Source: an uncultured Bacteroides sp.
Lineage (GTDB): Bacteria > Bacteroidota > Bacteroidia > Bacteroidales > Bacteroidaceae
Direction of reading: 5' to 3'
NCBI GenBank assembly: GCA_900546645.1
Contig: URDR01000076.1
Span: 1 to 14,068 of the forward strand
Length of the DNA: 14,068 bases
Below the pieces are notes generated by a model, which made no database searches, was not told the origin of the DNA, and saw nothing but the letters and a program-made list of their open reading frames with translations. Positions within the stretch are counted from its first letter, which is position 1. The number at the start of each line of letters is the position of its first letter. Below are positions 1-8,111 of the stretch, one piece after another. The translations under genes and the position numbers were made by a program.

Positions 1-64
1 TTCTGTGACATACAGAACTAAAAGCTATATTTTTTTACTTGCGAAACTTAAATAATATATCAAT

Positions 65-751
65 TTAAAGAAAGTTCACAATATGATTTTCCTTAGCTCG
101 CTTCTTATCAAAGAAGACCAAGCCCACATCATATAAATCAAACGTTACTCTTACCTGTTGATCAGCAAGCAATACCTCTTTCCACCATCGTTTTTTCTCT
201 TCACTCCCGTAAGGATTAGCTACAACCAGACAAGTACGTTCATGAACAAATGGAAGAATCTTTTCAACTACCTCTCTATAATCAGGAATATCAGCCACAT
301 GAATCAGATCAAGAGGAGCTTTTGCCGTAGATAATACTTGTTCCATCTTATCTACTGCATTTCCCGACAAATAGGTAATGTTAGATTGAGAAGAGAATAT
401 ACGCTCCACAGACTCTTCACGCATATCGGAGATGGTTAGGACAGACGATTTCGGACAAGCTTCTGCAATATAACGGGTAGTCAAACCACTTCCTGTTCCC
501 ACCTCTACGATGTTGACCGGCTGCAGATAATTAGCTAAACGAAATAGAAAACGATCAACTTTTTCACGATAATGGGGTAAATGACTTACTACTCTGCGCA
601 AATGATGCAACGATGCAAAAGCATAGTATGGAGCTTGTTCATAAATAACGAACGTAATCAAGAAGAAATCGGAAGGCGAATGTACCCCATAACCACAACG
701 ATGGCGGAAACGCCGACACCAGTTTAAACCTCGTAACCAAATACCTCCCAT
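65..751 (-). CDS. Class I SAM-dependent methyltransferase, substrate unknown
   Basis: A 228-residue protein that probably transfers a methyl group from S-adenosylmethionine; the acceptor cannot be inferred. The glycine-rich SAM-binding motif I is clear at residues 81-91 (IVEVGTGSGLT), followed by an acidic residue near 109 (ISDM) that fits the end of strand beta-2. The N-terminus carries RFRHRCGYGVHSP (residues 15-25), a basic GYG-HSP signature I associate with a conserved Bacteroidota methyltransferase family. The C-terminus (about 205-228) has the DLYDVGLVFF strand and a HIVNF end, also as in that family. There is no signal peptide or membrane segment, so it should be cytoplasmic. The start at 751 sits about 25 nt after the predicted transcription start of a good promoter, which supports it. 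It is the last gene of the minus-strand set and is separated from ferritin by a terminator. Fold assignment is firm; function is open. Confidence 0.8.
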   Translation of the reverse strand: MGGIWLRGLNWCRRFRHRCGYGVHSPSDFFLITFVIYEQAPYYAFASLHHLRRVVSHLPHYREKVDRFLFRLANYLQPVNIVEVGTGSGLTTRYIAEACPKSSVLTISDMREESVERIFSSQSNITYLSGNAVDKMEQVLSTAKAPLDLIHVADIPDYREVVEKILPFVHERTCLVVANPYGSEEKKRWWKEVLLADQQVRVTFDLYDVGLVFFDKKRAKENHIVNFL

Positions 752-782
752 ACTATTTCCCTGTTATAAATCATTATGAGAG

Positions 783-811
783 CAAAGATATAAAAAAATG
801 CTGCTTCGCAA
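783..811 (-). promoter_or_regulatory. Bacteroidota-type promoter for the methyltransferase gene
   Basis: Read on the minus strand, a perfect -7 box TATCTTTG (783-790, consensus TAnnTTTG) lies 18 nt downstream of TTG (809-811, -33 element). Transcription would start near 776, giving a short leader of about 25 nt. The -33 element falls in the loop of the ferritin terminator. Confidence 0.6.
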
Positions 812-827
812 TACGAAGCAGCATTTT
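795..827 (-). terminator. Rho-independent terminator of the ferritin gene
   Basis: Perfect 14-bp inverted repeat: AAAATGCTGCTTCG (795-808), a 5-nt loop, then CGAAGCAGCATTTT (814-827). It lies 19 nt past the ferritin stop. On the minus strand the stem runs directly into a T tract (complement of the A run at 792-798), the classical intrinsic terminator layout. A on one side and T on the other means it could also stop transcription from the opposite direction. Confidence 0.9.
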
Positions 828-846
828 CTTATTTCCTACAGATACT

Positions 847-1332
847 TTATTTGCGAGAACCTAATTTATCATCCATATACAGAATACCTGCATGGTCTCC
901 GCAACGTTTCAACTTTTCAACAATACCTTGTGCGGTAGCTTCTTCTTCCACCTGTTCACGAACATAGCTCCATAAGAAATCCTGAGAAGCTTTGTCTTTT
1001 ACTTCTGCAGCTACATTCACTAAGCTGTCAATTAATTCAGAAACATGACATTCATGTTTATACACGTGTTCAAAAACTTCAAGCACACTGCCCCAGCCTT
1101 GTGGAACAACATCTATTTTATCAACCTTAGCCACACCGCCACGTTTCGCCAGATAATCAGCCAAATCATAAGCATGGGCTAACTCTTCCTGCGACTGAAG
1201 ACGCATCCAGTGAGCAAAGCCGTCGAATCCTTCGCTCTTCAAGTAGAACGACATTGACAAATAAAGGTTTGAAGACCACATTTCGGCAACAATCTGATCG
1301 TTAATCGCTTTTTGTAATTTTTCTGAAATCAT
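847..1332 (-). CDS. ftnA: Ferritin (FtnA-like iron storage protein)
   Basis: A 161-residue bacterial non-haem ferritin that oxidises Fe(II) and stores iron in the cytoplasmic 24-mer cage. The ferroxidase ligands known from E. coli FtnA can be read at equivalent positions: Glu17, Glu50 and His53 (in QSQEELAHA), Glu94, Gln127 and Glu130 (in REQVEEE). Tyr24 follows the first helix motif. Length and four-helix layout match the family, and there is no signal peptide. It is a single-gene unit, with a strong terminator 19 nt downstream and 117 bp separating it from the acyltransferase gene. I found no clean consensus -7 box upstream; a TTTG-rich stretch around 1395-1420 may hold a variant promoter. 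In Bacteroides fragilis ftnA responds to iron and oxidative stress; nothing here confirms or excludes that. Confidence 0.95.
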   Translation of the reverse strand: MISEKLQKAINDQIVAEMWSSNLYLSMSFYLKSEGFDGFAHWMRLQSQEELAHAYDLADYLAKRGGVAKVDKIDVVPQGWGSVLEVFEHVYKHECHVSELIDSLVNVAAEVKDKASQDFLWSYVREQVEEEATAQGIVEKLKRCGDHAGILYMDDKLGSRK

Positions 1333-1449
1333 AGCTATATAATTTTAATGATACATTAATATCGGATATTCGCGTTTCTCTTTTTGAAGAATGTCCTTTC
1401 TTTAATATAAACAAACCAAATGCCAAAAATCCTCTGCATGAGAAATATT

Positions 1450-2421
1450 TTAATTATCTGTCATCTTGGCATGATACTTAGGAAAAGGCTGCATCATTCG
1501 CTCCTTCCCCCAAAAATAAGGAGAAAGATGCAAATAATCAATAACCCATGCCAATATAAAACAGCCTATAAGAGTTATTAACAAAGATACTGTCAAGAAC
1601 AACATTCCTGATGAATCGAAAGCAAAGACATTTGCCAAAGGCTTTACCGCCATTGTGAATATCGGAGAAAAAATCAAAAGAACAAAAGTATGTTCTCCGA
1701 TATAACAACAAGTCTGTTTTATTGTCTCTGAAAGATATCTCACCAAAGTCAGTCCGATACTCATAGCAAGATAAGTAAGTAAAATTCCTTCAGGAAGTGC
1801 CCTATCTAAATTATTGGGTGATAAAGCCAACAGAATGAAAGGAATCACTGCCCAAGCCGAAGGACGGAAAAAGTCAAGAAACTGTAATCGGCTCCGACGT
1901 AAAGCAACTCCGGCTGTAAAATAAAGTGCATTGGGCAAAGACAAAATACCTACGCAAGACCAACCGGCATAGCATAATGCCAAAACAATCAAAACTGCCA
2001 AATTAGTTCTCCACAAACAACTAAACCGATTAACCAAATAATAAGTACTTCCACAGAGCATCAACGTGTGTAAATACCAATAAGGACCTAATGGATGAAG
2101 AAATAACTTGTCAGCCCACAGCAAAAAACTTAAATCATCTACACGGTCGCGCACTGGAAGAACAGCCGACATCAGCACATAACCTGTTTCCATCAATGCA
2201 TAAGGAACAAAAATCCATCTCATTGCACGAAAGAACTGAGTTCCGGATTTCTGCACATTCATCAAATAACCCGAAATAATCAAAAATGCCGGCATGTGGA
2301 AGGTATAAACCAACGACTTTACATACGGATAGGTATCACCTATATAACGCAGGTGAAATACAATCATCAGCAAAATAAATATACATTTCAGGAAATCAAT
2401 TTCCTCTACCCGCTGCTTCAT
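1450..2421 (-). CDS. Membrane acyltransferase, Acyltransferase_3 family
   Basis: With the start chosen here (ATG at 2419-2421) the protein has 323 residues and begins MKQRVEEIDFLKCIFILLMI, the usual Acyltransferase_3 opening, followed by the conserved histidine at residue 23 (VFHLRY) and FHMPAFLIISGYL at 41-53. A YWYLHTL motif follows at 114-120, and about eight to ten hydrophobic segments run to the end. Such inner-membrane enzymes O-acylate (often O-acetylate) surface sugars or lipids; the acceptor here is unknown. The frame is open 34 codons further upstream to an ATG at 2523, but that extension is basic, unlike the family, and overlaps a good promoter at 2461-2491, so the shorter form is preferred. 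No cell-wall or O-antigen genes are adjacent, so context gives no substrate. Confidence 0.85.
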   Translation of the reverse strand: MKQRVEEIDFLKCIFILLMIVFHLRYIGDTYPYVKSLVYTFHMPAFLIISGYLMNVQKSGTQFFRAMRWIFVPYALMETGYVLMSAVLPVRDRVDDLSFLLWADKLFLHPLGPYWYLHTLMLCGSTYYLVNRFSCLWRTNLAVLIVLALCYAGWSCVGILSLPNALYFTAGVALRRSRLQFLDFFRPSAWAVIPFILLALSPNNLDRALPEGILLTYLAMSIGLTLVRYLSETIKQTCCYIGEHTFVLLIFSPIFTMAVKPLANVFAFDSSGMLFLTVSLLITLIGCFILAWVIDYLHLSPYFWGKERMMQPFPKYHAKMTDN

Positions 2422-2460
2422 ATATAGAGTTTGTTTTAATGCTATTTTTTTAATAAGATT

Positions 2461-2491
2461 CAAAGATAGTGCTAAAACCCGATATGAGCAA
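2461..2491 (-). promoter_or_regulatory. Promoter of the acyltransferase gene (decides its start)
   Basis: On the minus strand TTG (2489-2491) is 20 nt upstream of TATCTTTG (2461-2468), a perfect match to the Bacteroidota TAnnTTTG -7 box. Transcription would begin near 2455, about 34 nt before the ATG at 2421 and downstream of the alternative ATG at 2523, ruling the latter out if this promoter is the one used. Confidence 0.6.
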
Positions 2492-2566
2492 GCAAAGCAT
2501 TTAAGCCATCTGCCAAATAGCAATCGAAAAAACAGCCTTTAATTAGTAAGACAAAAAACAGCTCTA

Positions 2567-2584
2567 TTGTTTCAACTGAAACAA
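2567..2584. promoter_or_regulatory. Perfect 8-bp inverted repeat, possible operator
   Basis: TTGTTTCA (2567-2574), 2-nt spacer, TGAAACAA (2577-2584). It sits in the 256-bp space between the divergent acyltransferase and sigma factor genes, about 125 bp upstream of the sigma promoter. The size and symmetry fit a dimeric repressor or activator site, but no regulator can be named. It is too short and lacks a T tract to be a terminator. The rest of 2524-2700 shows no gene. Confidence 0.35.
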
Positions 2585-2708
2585 AACGACATACTTCCTA
2601 CTGAGTACAAAGCAATTCACCATCCTAAGGTTTTATATTGCATAGAGAAAAGAATATCTTCTATTTACATATTAACAGTTCAAGGGCTCTAAAAAATCAG
2701 ATCTATTA

Positions 2709-2738
2709 TTTGTTTTCCCAAATAAAACACTACATTTG
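2709..2738 (+). promoter_or_regulatory. Promoter of the ECF sigma factor gene
   Basis: TTTG (2709-2712) and, 18 nt later, TACATTTG (2731-2738) match the Bacteroidota housekeeping -33/-7 consensus. The predicted start near 2746 leaves a leader of about 34 nt before the ATG at 2780. It implies basal sigma-ABfr-type transcription of the sigma/anti-sigma pair. Confidence 0.65.
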
Positions 2739-2779
2739 CATACCCTTATAACACCTTACTATACTAGGACTAAAATCAC

Positions 2780-3388
2780 ATGAAACCGAATAGTCACATC
2801 AGCGAGAAGGAACTTGTTTTCCTACTGACAGAAGGAGATGAGAAGGCTTTCTGTAAATTATACAGTTTATACAGAGCACAGCTCACCTTCTTTGCTTTCA
2901 AATTCTTAAAATCGTCTGCCTATACCGAAGACATAGTACAAGAAACCTTCCTTCATGTCTGGCTCAGCCGAAAGTTCATCCGAACCGACCAGCCTTTCTC
3001 TGCCTACTTATACACCATTGCCAAAAACCGAATTCTTAACCAGCTTCGCAGCATGGAGCATCAACAGCTTTTGGAAGAGCATCTGCTAAAAAATGCTATT
3101 GACTATACAGAAGATACACAAAACGAACTTCTATCACAAGACTTGAAGGATATCATACAAAAAGCATTCGAGGCTCTCTCACCCAGGCAGCAGGAAGTTT
3201 TCCGGTTAAGTCGGGAAGGACAGCTTTCTTATAAAGAAATAGCTGAAAAGTTAGGTATCTCGGTCAATACAGTTCATGAGCATATTACTTCATGTTTATA
3301 CACCATCCGACACTACCTCATCAAATATGGTAAAGTCAATTCCAACTTACTCACCATCCTTTTATTCATTATATTTAAAAAAGGTTAA
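2780..3388 (+). CDS. ECF RNA polymerase sigma factor (FecI-like, PUL regulator)
   Basis: A 202-residue sigma-70 family factor of the extracytoplasmic function group. Sigma region 2 spans about 21-90, with the core-binding YTEDIVQETFLHVW at 48-61. Region 4 spans about 125-180, with LSPRQQEVFRLS (133-144) and a helix-turn-helix YKEIAEKLGISVNTVHEHI (151-169). Regions 1.1 and 3 are absent, as usual for ECF factors. The last 15 residues form a hydrophobic tail (LLTILLFIIF), which I have seen in other Bacteroidota ECF factors. It lies 62 nt upstream of a FecR-like anti-sigma gene and then an STN-containing SusC, the standard trans-envelope signalling arrangement, so it most likely drives transcription of the downstream susC operon when released by its anti-sigma. 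It has its own housekeeping-type promoter. Confidence 0.92.
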   Translation: MKPNSHISEKELVFLLTEGDEKAFCKLYSLYRAQLTFFAFKFLKSSAYTEDIVQETFLHVWLSRKFIRTDQPFSAYLYTIAKNRILNQLRSMEHQQLLEEHLLKNAIDYTEDTQNELLSQDLKDIIQKAFEALSPRQQEVFRLSREGQLSYKEIAEKLGISVNTVHEHITSCLYTIRHYLIKYGKVNSNLLTILLFIIFKKG

Positions 3389-3450
3389 TTCATCCCCCCA
3401 TCTTCTCTACAGCGGTGTATTTATTATAAAATCGCAAACCAGATAAGAAG

Positions 3451-4431
3451 ATGGAAAAAAATCAAGATAAACAGCAAATACGCCGATACCTGAACGGAGC
3501 CTATAACAGTCATGAAGCAAAAGAAATGGCTGAAAGCCTACTGCGTGCCGATAAAGAGGGCATTCTGGACGACTTGGCAGATGAAGTTTGGGAGGAAGCC
3601 TTATCATTGCCCGAACCTTCAGACCAAATCAAAGAGCAGTATAAGAAAGAAGCTCAGCACCTGCTTGAGAGTATGCAGTCTCAAAAACGCTCATTCACCA
3701 AGCGGATACTCTATATGGCTACGGGTATCGCTGCATCTATTCTTGTGATTTGGGGAGCCATTACTATGAAACAACAATGGGATATCCAACACATCACAGT
3801 AGCTCAAGCAACAACCGGCTTCGGGGAGAAGAAAGAATTGACCCTCTCCGACGGCAGCCAAATCATATTAAATGCCTGCTCAAAATTAGAATACCCTTCC
3901 CAGTTTATCGGAGATAAAAGAGAAGTACAACTCGTTGGAGAAGCCTACTTCAAGGTCCAATCAAATCCTGAGCAACCTTTTCTAATTCATACTTCTGATT
4001 TTCAAGTAGAAGTATTAGGCACAGAGTTTAATGTGAAATCATATGCTCATGACCAGGTTCAATCGGTAGAAGTGGAAAACGGAAAAGTACAAGTAACTTT
4101 GCCCGAAGACCGAATCCGGCTAAAAAAACAAGAACAAATCTACCTGAACAAGCAGTCGGGTGAATACAGCAAGTTAAAAAGAAGTGAGAATAAAGTAGCA
4201 GCATGGCGCAATGGGGCTTTGCATTTTTATCAAACCCCACTGACCGATGTGGCAAAAGAACTCGAACGAAGATACCATTGCAAAATATCTTTCCGCCAAG
4301 GAGAAGTATTTGAGAATCTCATCTCTGGCGAGCATGATAACCAAAGCTTAGAGTCGGTTCTGGAGTCACTACATTACATCTGCGGTATCAACTACGAAAA
4401 GGATGGAAATCAAATTACATTTTATAAATAA
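3451..4431 (+). CDS. FecR-like anti-sigma factor, inner membrane
   Basis: A 326-residue single-pass membrane protein. The cytoplasmic N-terminal part (1-84) would bind the adjacent sigma factor. One transmembrane helix is visible at about 86-105 (ILYMATGIAASILVIWGA). The periplasmic FecR domain covers about 115-215, with landmarks LTLSDGSQIILNACSKLEYP (130-149), VQLVGEAYFKV (159-169) and VLGTEFNVKSY (188-198). A C-terminal DUF4974-type domain follows at about 255-324 (LHFYQTPLTDVAKELERRY). In this family the periplasmic part receives the signal from the STN domain of the cognate SusC/FecA and controls sigma activity. There is no TTTG-type promoter in the 62-nt gap from the sigma gene, so the two are probably co-transcribed. 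Start at 3451 is preceded by a purine-rich AGATAAGAAG. Confidence 0.92.
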   Translation: MEKNQDKQQIRRYLNGAYNSHEAKEMAESLLRADKEGILDDLADEVWEEALSLPEPSDQIKEQYKKEAQHLLESMQSQKRSFTKRILYMATGIAASILVIWGAITMKQQWDIQHITVAQATTGFGEKKELTLSDGSQIILNACSKLEYPSQFIGDKREVQLVGEAYFKVQSNPEQPFLIHTSDFQVEVLGTEFNVKSYAHDQVQSVEVENGKVQVTLPEDRIRLKKQEQIYLNKQSGEYSKLKRSENKVAAWRNGALHFYQTPLTDVAKELERRYHCKISFRQGEVFENLISGEHDNQSLESVLESLHYICGINYEKDGNQITFYK

Positions 4432-4610
4432 ATATCAACCTTTATTGCCTGAATGCCTATGAAATCATCTCCCTAATTACCAAGAGAAGTAAAAGTTTAA
4501 CTCAGGAAAGCTTTTATCTCATCCGATACACTGCCACGGCCTCCAGCCGATGAGTTGACAGCGTATCCGCTGCTTTTACAACCTAAATCTTACCATTAAA
4601 TCACAGCCTT
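4432..4610 (+). promoter_or_regulatory. susC leader region, probable ECF-sigma target promoter
   Basis: This 179-bp gap separates the anti-sigma gene from susC. It contains no TTTG at all on the plus strand, hence no housekeeping -7 box, which fits dependence on the ECF sigma encoded just upstream. It can form a nested hairpin: CTCAT (4518-4522) pairs with ATGAG (4550-4554), and CGGC (4537-4540) with GCCG (4546-4549), with no T tract behind it. No small gene is evident. The exact promoter motif cannot be read by eye. Confidence 0.35.
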
Positions 4611-7600
4611 ATGAATATGAATTCTATTCTAAAAAAGGAAGGCACACACTACTCTCCTTTTGCTGCTTTTTTACTATTCGTATGCTTATCTGTTATTTCT
4701 CTACAGACCTATGCACAAAACGAAAGCAGTTTAACCTTACAAGTGAAAGACCAGAATGTAGAACAAGTTTTTACACAAATCACTAAACAAATCGGAATAA
4801 AGTTTTTCTATGACCATGAAACGATTCGCCAGGAGCCTCCGGTTAGCTTAAATCTTTCAAAAGCACCTCTGAGCGAAGCACTTAATGCCATTAGCCAGCA
4901 GACTCAACTGCGCTTTGAGCGTAAGGGGAATACGGTATTGGTCAGCAGTAAAACAAAGCAAAAACAAACAGAAACGAAAAAAGACCCCATATCTGTAAAA
5001 GGAAAGGTTTCTGCCAGCAGTGGAGAGGCCATTATTGGAGCCAGCATCCAAGTGAAGGGAACTGCTACCGGTACCATTACCGATATGGACGGAAACTTCA
5101 GCCTTCAGGCAGAAGAAGGGCAGGTCTTGACCATTTCATACATTGGATATGAATCGGTACAAGTGAAAGCCGGGCGCAAACCTCTGAGCATCACCATGAA
5201 AGAAGACGATGTAGCAATGGATGAAGTTGTGGTAACCGCCTTAGGTATCCGCAAAGAGAAGAAAGCATTGGCTTACTCCGTAACCGAAGTAAAAGGTGAA
5301 GACATGAACCGCGTGAAAGTAGCCAACCTCGCAACAGGTCTGGCAGGTAAAGTGGCAGGTGTCAATGTATCAAAACCGGCTTCAGGGGTAATGGGTTCCA
5401 GCCGAATCATCATCCGCGGTAACGGCTCACTGAATGGTTCAAACCAGCCTTTATACATCATCGATGGTATTCCGATGGATAACACCAACTACGGACAAAC
5501 AGGCATGTGGGGTGGTACTGACGGCGGTGACGGTATCTCATCAATCAACAGTGAAGATATTGAAAGCATGTCTGTATTGAAAGGTGGAACAGCTGCTGCT
5601 CTGTATGGTTCTCGCGCTTCGAACGGTGCCATTGTCATCACAACCAAACGCGGTTCGGTAGGTAAAGTGAAAGTGGAGTATAACCTTTCTTATACCAACG
5701 AACAAATCATGTTCAAAAACGATGACCTGCAATGGGAATATGGAGCCGGCTCGAACGGTGCCAATGCCGAACAGATGGCTTATGGCGTAGCTATGCAGCA
5801 GATACAGCAACAAGGCTACCCAGAATCCATGCTCCCGGTATTGATAGAAAAAATTGCCCCGAGTTTGGCTTCACAAATCAATATGTTGTCATTTGGAAGT
5901 AAGTTAGACGGCAAAGACATAATGCAGTTTGATGGCGTACGCCGCCCGTATATCGCTTCCGGCAAAGACAACTTCAAGAACTTCTACCAGAATGCCTGGG
6001 CGCTGACCAACAACCTGGCCGTATCGGGTGGTACAGAAAAAGTACAGTACCGTATAGCTGCCGGTGACCAACGCTTCCACGACATCATGCCTAACTCGAA
6101 ACTGGAACGTAACAACATCACCTTGAACGTACAGTCTAAACTTGACGAGCATCTCACCATCAAAGCAAACGTGATGTATGTACGCGAACGCGCCAAAAAC
6201 CGTCCGGGATTAGGCGACTTGACCTCGAATGCCAATGCTACTTTATTCATGCTTTCACCCAACACCGATGTACGCCTGCTGGAAAAGAGAGTGGATGACA
6301 AGGGAATGGAATTCCTGCCCACAGGCCAGACTTATATCGGAAACCCCTACTTCATTGCCTATAACCACAGCAACAAAGACAGCAAAGACCGTGTAATCGG
6401 TTCTATCGAAGCACAATATAACTTCACTCCGAACTGGTATCTGCGCGGAAAATTCGGAGGCGATATGATTAACCGCCGCAGCGAAAACATCGTTCCCTAC
6501 GGAACAGCGGTAGATAACGACGGATCAATCACCAGCAGTGCTATATACAACGGTGAGTTCAATGCCGAAGCTATCTTGGGATATACCAATTCCTTCCGCA
6601 ACAACCTGTTCAGTGTAGATGCTTTCTTGGGATGGAACACCATGGGAACTTGGTATAACCAGACCACTGCTGCCGGACAAGGATTCATACAGCCCGGTTT
6701 TGAAGCCATGGGAAGTAATACCGTAACAAGCGGAAGCACCTCTAAATCGGAAAGCTATATCAACTCTATTTTTGGCCAGCTGGAACTTTCTTACCGAAGC
6801 ATGGTTTACTTGACACTGACCGGGAGAAATGACTGGTTCTCTGCTTTGTCATACAAAGGAAAGAACAGTTCGAACCATATTTTCTATCCTTCAGTAGGTG
6901 CCGGATTCATCATCAGTGAAGCGCTTAACATGCCCGAATGGATTCCTTACTTGAAAATTCGTGGTTCATGGGCACAGTCAGGTGGTGCCGTAGGTCCTTA
7001 TAACTTGGGGTTGACTTACGCATTCAATCAGAAAATGTTCGGTCATCCTATCGGCTATATCGGACAATCCATCGTACCGAACCTTGACTTGAAACCATTG
7101 ACCTCGAATGCTTATGAAATCGGTTTGGATGCCCGCTTCCTCAATAACCGCATCGGTATTGATTTTACTTATTACGTACGTAACACCAAAGACGATATCG
7201 TAGATGCCGGAGTTTCTTCTGCCTCTGGTTATAAAGGCGTTCGCATCAATGCAGGTAAAGTGCATAATCATGGTGTGGAACTCTTGCTGACTGCCGTTCC
7301 GGTCAAAACAAAGGATTTTACTTGGAACAGTTCATTAAACTTCTCTTATAACAAGAGTGAAGTAAAACGAATTACCGACGATATCAATGAGTTCATCCTG
7401 GAAACAGCCCGTACCGGTCATGACGGTGACAACTGCGGTCCGGCTTTCATCTATCACGAAGTAGGCGAACCTTACGGTATCATTAAAGGGGAATCTTACA
7501 AACGGAACGATAAAGGTGAAATCATGTTCGACGACAATGGTCTTCCCATGAAAGGTGGCATCAAAAAACTGGGTGAATCGGTTGCTCCATACACCTTAGG

Positions 7601-8099
7601 TTTCAGCAACAGTTTTAATTATAAAGGCTTCACATTAAGCTTCCTGATCGATGCAAAAATCGGCGGTGACATCTATTCCATGACTAATGCACACATGTAC
7701 AGCTTCGGTCGCCATGCAGGCACTTTACCCGGACGTGAAGGCGGTGTACTGGGACAAGGCGTCAAAGCCGACGGAGTAACACCGAATGATGTAAAAGCTG
7801 ACGCCATGAGGTATTACATGGCTATGGCAGGAATCACTGAGGAGTTTGTTTACGATGCTTCTTTTGTGAAACTTCGCGAACTTTCATTCGGCTATTCCTT
7901 CCCGCAGAAATGGATTAAGAAACTGGGTATGTCTGCTCTTTCTTTAGCCATCGTAGGACGTAACCTCTGGAACATTTATGACGATGTTCCTTTGGTTGAC
8001 CCGGAAGCCATGCTGAACATTGGCAATGGTCAGGGATTTGAGTCATACGGAATGCCGGCTACTCGCAGCATTGGTTTTAACTTGAATGTGAAATTTTAA
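4611..8099 (+). CDS. SusC-family TonB-dependent transporter with STN signalling domain
   Basis: A 1162-residue outer-membrane glycan importer. Domains in order: signal peptide about 1-35 (cleavage likely after TYA, giving QNESS); STN domain about 38-113; CarboxypepD_reg-like domain about 128-198 (VKGKVSASSGEAIIGASI to YIGYESVQV); the conserved MDEVVVTALG stretch at 203-212; plug about 215-345 with RIIIRGNGSLNG and PLYIIDGIPM; then a 22-strand-type barrel ending in aromatic Phe1162. The STN domain is normal for SusC/FecA proteins that signal to a FecR partner and absent from SusC proteins that only transport, so it ties this gene to the sigma/anti-sigma pair upstream. It should bring oligosaccharides into the periplasm using TonB energy, with the SusD as its lid. 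Two in-frame ATGs (4611, 4617) are nearly equivalent starts. susD starts 12 nt downstream. Confidence 0.96.
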   Translation: MNMNSILKKEGTHYSPFAAFLLFVCLSVISLQTYAQNESSLTLQVKDQNVEQVFTQITKQIGIKFFYDHETIRQEPPVSLNLSKAPLSEALNAISQQTQLRFERKGNTVLVSSKTKQKQTETKKDPISVKGKVSASSGEAIIGASIQVKGTATGTITDMDGNFSLQAEEGQVLTISYIGYESVQVKAGRKPLSITMKEDDVAMDEVVVTALGIRKEKKALAYSVTEVKGEDMNRVKVANLATGLAGKVAGVNVSKPASGVMGSSRIIIRGNGSLNGSNQPLYIIDGIPMDNTNYGQTGMWGGTDGGDGISSINSEDIESMSVLKGGTAAALYGSRASNGAIVITTKRGSVGKVKVEYNLSYTNEQIMFKNDDLQWEYGAGSNGANAEQMAYGVAMQQIQQQGYPESMLPVLIEKIAPSLASQINMLSFGSKLDGKDIMQFDGVRRPYIASGKDNFKNFYQNAWALTNNLAVSGGTEKVQYRIAAGDQRFHDIMPNSKLERNNITLNVQSKLDEHLTIKANVMYVRERAKNRPGLGDLTSNANATLFMLSPNTDVRLLEKRVDDKGMEFLPTGQTYIGNPYFIAYNHSNKDSKDRVIGSIEAQYNFTPNWYLRGKFGGDMINRRSENIVPYGTAVDNDGSITSSAIYNGEFNAEAILGYTNSFRNNLFSVDAFLGWNTMGTWYNQTTAAGQGFIQPGFEAMGSNTVTSGSTSKSESYINSIFGQLELSYRSMVYLTLTGRNDWFSALSYKGKNSSNHIFYPSVGAGFIISEALNMPEWIPYLKIRGSWAQSGGAVGPYNLGLTYAFNQKMFGHPIGYIGQSIVPNLDLKPLTSNAYEIGLDARFLNNRIGIDFTYYVRNTKDDIVDAGVSSASGYKGVRINAGKVHNHGVELLLTAVPVKTKDFTWNSSLNFSYNKSEVKRITDDINEFILETARTGHDGDNCGPAFIYHEVGEPYGIIKGESYKRNDKGEIMFDDNGLPMKGGIKKLGESVAPYTLGFSNSFNYKGFTLSFLIDAKIGGDIYSMTNAHMYSFGRHAGTLPGREGGVLGQGVKADGVTPNDVKADAMRYYMAMAGITEEFVYDASFVKLRELSFGYSFPQKWIKKLGMSALSLAIVGRNLWNIYDDVPLVDPEAMLNIGNGQGFESYGMPATRSIGFNLNVKF

Positions 8100-8111
8100 A
8101 AATGGACAGCT

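Noticed and set aside
1..17. TTCTGT/ACAGAA hairpin at the window edge, possible terminator of the methyltransferase gene
   Set aside because: Only 6 bp, AT-rich, and the following minus-strand T tract would lie outside the window, so it cannot be judged.
2091..2279. Small plus-strand open frame antisense to the acyltransferase
   Set aside because: Lies wholly within a real gene; no initiation signals or recognisable composition.
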